Under the pieces are notes generated by a model, which saw nothing but the letters and a program-made list of their open reading frames with translations, was not told the origin of the DNA and made no database searches. A program made the translations under genes and the position numbers. Positions 6,895-8,519 of a stretch of DNA of 8,519 nucleotides are shown piece after piece. This DNA comes from Acetobacteraceae bacterium (GTDB lineage Bacteria > Pseudomonadota > Alphaproteobacteria > Acetobacterales > Acetobacteraceae): positions 1 to 8,519 of the forward strand of contig DAICYU010000140.1 of the NCBI GenBank assembly GCA_027311485.1, read 5' to 3'. The stretch's first letter is position 1, and every line of letters starts with the position of its first letter.

Positions 6895-7338
6895 TCAGAC
6901 CACGTCAACCCAGGCCGTGTAGCGGACCGACCGTCCCGTTGCGACGTGCACGATACGATAGCCTTGCAGGGCACAGGCTGACTGCGGAACCTGCCAATCG
7001 GCGGCGGCTATCCGCTGTGCAAGAGCCTGCGCCTGCGTGCACGCCGCGCGCAATGGGCTTTCGCCCGAGGCGGGGATGCCCCGCGAGTACAGGACGGCTA
7101 AAGGCAGCTCCATAAACGCCAGATCACGTCTGGCGTGTTCGGAACCGTCAAGTTCGGCGATCCGAACCGAACCACCGGTCATCGCATTCAGCCGGATATG
7201 GGCGGCCATGGTGCCGGTGATGGGGCTGGGGCGATCGAAGGCTGCGGCTGCCCGCGTTGGATATATCCCCGCAACCGCCAGACCGCCAGTCAGTGCGCCG
7301 GCCTGAAGCAGGGTCCGGCGCGCGACGAGGCCTTCCAT
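6895..7338 (-). CDS. Tat-exported small protein resembling a segment of the molybdenum-hydroxylase large subunit
   Basis: 147 residues. The N-terminus is a twin-arginine signal: VARRTLLQAG (5-14), a hydrophobic stretch to about 26, then an A-x-A site near TRAAAAF (28-34), so the protein should be exported folded to the periplasm. The mature C-terminal half (about 93-147) reads like part of the large subunit of isoquinoline 1-oxidoreductase/aldehyde oxidoreductase-type enzymes: SPLRAACTQAQALAQRIAA, then W115-x-VP, C122, and a G-x-x-VH...GRS...Y pattern at 126-140. In those enzymes this segment is followed by hundreds more residues; here the frame stops at once. The middle (HIRLNAMTGGSVRIAEL...MELPLAVL, 47-83) loosely echoes their N-terminal region, as if the intervening part were deleted. 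It lacks the cofactor-binding domains and cannot be a working molybdoenzyme. It starts one base after the catalase stop, with AGGG 8 bases upstream. It may be a domesticated fragment, a binding partner or a chance similarity. Signal and operon are firm; homology is my reading of the pattern. Confidence 0.7.
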   Translation of the reverse strand: MEGLVARRTLLQAGALTGGLAVAGIYPTRAAAAFDRPSPITGTMAAHIRLNAMTGGSVRIAELDGSEHARRDLAFMELPLAVLYSRGIPASGESPLRAACTQAQALAQRIAAADWQVPQSACALQGYRIVHVATGRSVRYTAWVDVV

Positions 7339-7339
7339 C

Positions 7340-8164
7340 TCAGCGGCCCTGCTTCTGCTGCGGAGGTGGTGGTGTCTGGGCGGGCTGCATTGTTTCGCGC
7401 GGTGGCGCCCCGGCAGCCGGAGTCATGGTCATTTCATTCGAGTACTGTGGTGACCTGCCGTGCATCTGCTGCTCATGCTGCAGCGGGTCGGCGATGTACT
7501 GGAATGCCGGTTCGCTGTTCCAGGGACCGCGTTGGTCGGCGTCGGGGCCGCTTGACATGTTGAAATACAGGTTGACTGTATGGTCCGGCTGCAGATCGCC
7601 GAACAGCGGATTATCCAACCCATCGACAGATCGCAGCGCTTCCATGAACATGTGCGTATGGGACACTTCGCGCGTTGCGAGATTGGTCAGGGCGGCACGG
7701 GTCCCGTCGTCCGGCGCGTAACGAAGCAACGCTTCATAGGTGGCGAGAGCGCCTGCTTCCGCGGCTACATTCGCACGCAGGTCACGCACCACGTGCCCGC
7801 CTTCGTTGACGTAGCGGGCGTCCCAGAATGAACCCTTCGAGTCGACCAGATGCGGCCCCGCGCCGCGTAAGGAGAACAGAGTGCTGCGGAAAGCCGCTTC
7901 CTGCACATTGACCGAAGCCCGCTGCGTATGCTGCTCGATCAGCATCGCAATGATCTCAAGATGGCTGAACTCTTCGGTGCCGATGTCCTGCAGCATGTCG
8001 CGAATGCCGCGGTTATCGGTATGAAACGACTGGGTCCAGTAGGTCAGCGCGGCGGTCAACTCGCCAGTGGCACCACCGTATTGTTCCAGAAGCTTTTCGG
8101 CGAATACAGGATCGGGATTGGTGACCTTGACGTCTGTAACGAGCATCGGATGGTGGATGAACAT
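7340..8164 (-). CDS. Manganese (non-haem) catalase
   Basis: 274-residue di-manganese catalase that converts hydrogen peroxide to water and oxygen. The ferritin-like four-helix core shows all expected metal ligands: E35 in GELTAALTYW, E65 and H68 in GTEEFSHLEI, E136 in AAEAGALATYE, and E166/H169 in TREVSHTHMF. The metal set matches E35, E66, H69, E148 and H181 of the Lactobacillus plantarum enzyme. The N-terminus MFIHHPMLV...NPDPVFAEKLLEQYGG has the usual family start, which together with a GGAG 9 bases upstream favours the ATG at 8164 over one 15 bases earlier at 8179. After the core come GPWNSEP and a flexible Pro/Gln/Met-rich tail (about 245-274) without fold. There is no signal peptide, so it is cytoplasmic. 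Its stop is separated by one base from the start of the Tat-exported gene, giving a tight two-gene operon. The family call is very secure; KatN is the Salmonella name for this family. Confidence 0.94.
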   Translation of the reverse strand: MFIHHPMLVTDVKVTNPDPVFAEKLLEQYGGATGELTAALTYWTQSFHTDNRGIRDMLQDIGTEEFSHLEIIAMLIEQHTQRASVNVQEAAFRSTLFSLRGAGPHLVDSKGSFWDARYVNEGGHVVRDLRANVAAEAGALATYEALLRYAPDDGTRAALTNLATREVSHTHMFMEALRSVDGLDNPLFGDLQPDHTVNLYFNMSSGPDADQRGPWNSEPAFQYIADPLQHEQQMHGRSPQYSNEMTMTPAAGAPPRETMQPAQTPPPPQQKQGR

Positions 8165-8173
8165 GCACTGCAA

Positions 8174-8177
8174 CTCC
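8174..8177 (-). promoter_or_regulatory. Ribosome binding site deciding the catalase start
   Basis: GGAG on the minus strand precedes the ATG at 8164 by 9 bases. The upstream in-frame ATG at 8179 overlaps this site and has only a weak ACAGG ahead of it. Confidence 0.6.
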
Positions 8178-8297
8178 ATGCCTGTGAACTCAGGGCTGGA
8201 AGCAGTCGCGTCGTATGTGGTTCAGGTCACTTGGACGTGCCCCGAAAGCGTTGCGTAGATCAACGTTTTATCGATGTTGCCTTTATCCGCGCCGGTT

Positions 8298-8325
8298 TTC
8301 GGCGGTCCGGCCGGTTTCGCCGGAA
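8298..8325. repeat. GC-rich inverted repeat upstream of the catalase gene
   Basis: TTCGGCG (8298-8304) pairs with CGCCGGAA (8318-8325) with one bulged base. The loop itself contains the palindrome CCGGCCGG. If transcribed it would make a stable leader hairpin about 135-160 bases before the catalase start. Function unknown. Confidence 0.3.
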
Positions 8326-8362
8326 TTGCGCCACGATTGCCGCCGGCGGGACCCCACCGACG

Positions 8363-8376
8363 CCGTTTATACGGCA
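8363..8376. repeat. Short dyad overlapping a TATAAA-like box
   Basis: GCCGT-TTAT-ACGGC is a 5-bp dyad. Read on the minus strand it contains TATAAA about 200 bases before the catalase start, so it could be an operator over a -10 element. There is no matching -35, so this stays tentative. Confidence 0.25.
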
Positions 8377-8465
8377 GTACGATGCGATTCCGGCGTGCTG
8401 CACTGGGCCCTATAAATAATCTTGATCGCGCCCGGTCGGTCGAGCCTATCTATAAGCGGGGCACA

Positions 8466-8519
8466 AGTCCTGCTGCGGCAGCTTGATTCAACGGCCGAAA
8501 AGCCTGCTCAGCAGGGACT
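8466..8519. repeat. Inverted repeat at the right edge of the window
   Basis: AGTCCTGCT (8466-8474) and AGCAGGGACT (8510-8519) are complementary except for one extra G. Nested inside are GCTGC/GCAGC (8472-8482) and CCTGC/GCAGG (8503-8515). Its far side may extend outside. It could be a terminator of a gene beyond the edge or a structured leader. Confidence 0.3.

Larger units (their letters stand above)
8165..8519. other. Catalase upstream region, 355 bp, no convincing gene
   Basis: This stretch lies 5' of the catalase gene on the minus strand and should contain its promoter. I find no -35/-10 pair with good spacing. AT-rich spots on the minus strand are TATAAA at about 8368-8373, GATAAA near 8270, and the run around 8410-8420. 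Frames on the plus strand here give Arg/Pro/Ala-rich readings without family character. A short frame entering from the right edge on the minus strand ends at 8450-8452; it could be the tail of a neighbouring gene but is too short to judge. Three dyads are listed separately. Confidence 0.5.

Noticed and set aside
6762..7115. Plus-strand frame running into the Tat-exported gene
   Set aside because: It crosses the terminator hairpin and the antisense of a gene with a clear signal peptide; composition is not protein-like.
8274..8486. Short plus-strand frames in the catalase upstream region
   Set aside because: Repetitive Arg/Pro/Ala content, no ribosome binding site, no family resemblance.
8450..8519. 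Minus-strand frame entering from the right edge and ending at 8450
   Set aside because: Only about 22 codons are visible and another minus frame also ends nearby, so I cannot tell a gene tail from chance.
1..8519. CRISPR array, insertion sequence, phage or toxin-antitoxin genes
   Set aside because: No regularly spaced repeats, transposase motifs, terminal inverted repeats around a gene, or recognisable defence or phage domains were seen on either strand.

Overview
The window looks like chromosomal DNA of a GC-rich alphaproteobacterium. The strongest taxonomic marker is a response regulator/sensor kinase pair that reads along its length as ChvI/ChvG, a system typical of Alphaproteobacteria. 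The other genes (an ACS-type MFS carrier, MmgE/PrpD, a HugZ-like protein with a DUF2470 tail, and manganese catalase) would fit a Rhodospirillales/Acetobacteraceae-like host, but that narrower placement is inference. I see no tRNA, rRNA, CRISPR array, insertion sequence or phage gene.

Layout: (1) 1-2638, plus strand: the 3' part of an MFS organic-anion transporter, cut by the window edge, followed 64 bp later by an MmgE/PrpD-family enzyme. They probably form an uptake-and-catabolism unit for a small carboxylic acid. (2) 2651-3379, minus strand: a HugZ-like split-barrel protein with a DUF2470 domain, convergent with the MmgE gene and divergent from chvI. The 135 bp between it and chvI carry several short repeats. 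(3) 3515-5893, plus strand: chvI and chvG, directly abutting, with the chvG ribosome binding site inside the end of chvI. (4) 6020-6469, plus strand: a small DUF6197-like gene of unknown role with a very good ribosome binding site. (5) 6470-6894: about 425 bp with no convincing gene, ending in a GC-rich hairpin that probably terminates the next operon. (6) 8164-6895, minus strand: manganese catalase followed, after a single base, by a 147-residue Tat-exported protein. The C-terminal half of the latter resembles one segment of the large subunit of molybdenum hydroxylases of the isoquinoline 1-oxidoreductase/aldehyde oxidase type. (7) 8165-8519: a leader/intergenic region with several dyads and no convincing gene.

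How the genes may work together: ChvI/ChvG is known in rhizobia as an envelope- and acid-stress system. Manganese catalase removes hydrogen peroxide without haem, and HugZ-like proteins bind or break down haem. The right-hand two thirds therefore has a stress and iron/redox flavour, but nothing in the sequence proves a shared regulon. In many Alphaproteobacteria chvI-chvG is followed by hprK and PTS genes; here it is not.

The most unusual item is the manganese catalase/mini molybdenum-hydroxylase-like pair. The MFS/MmgE pair comes second as an uncharacterised catabolic unit.
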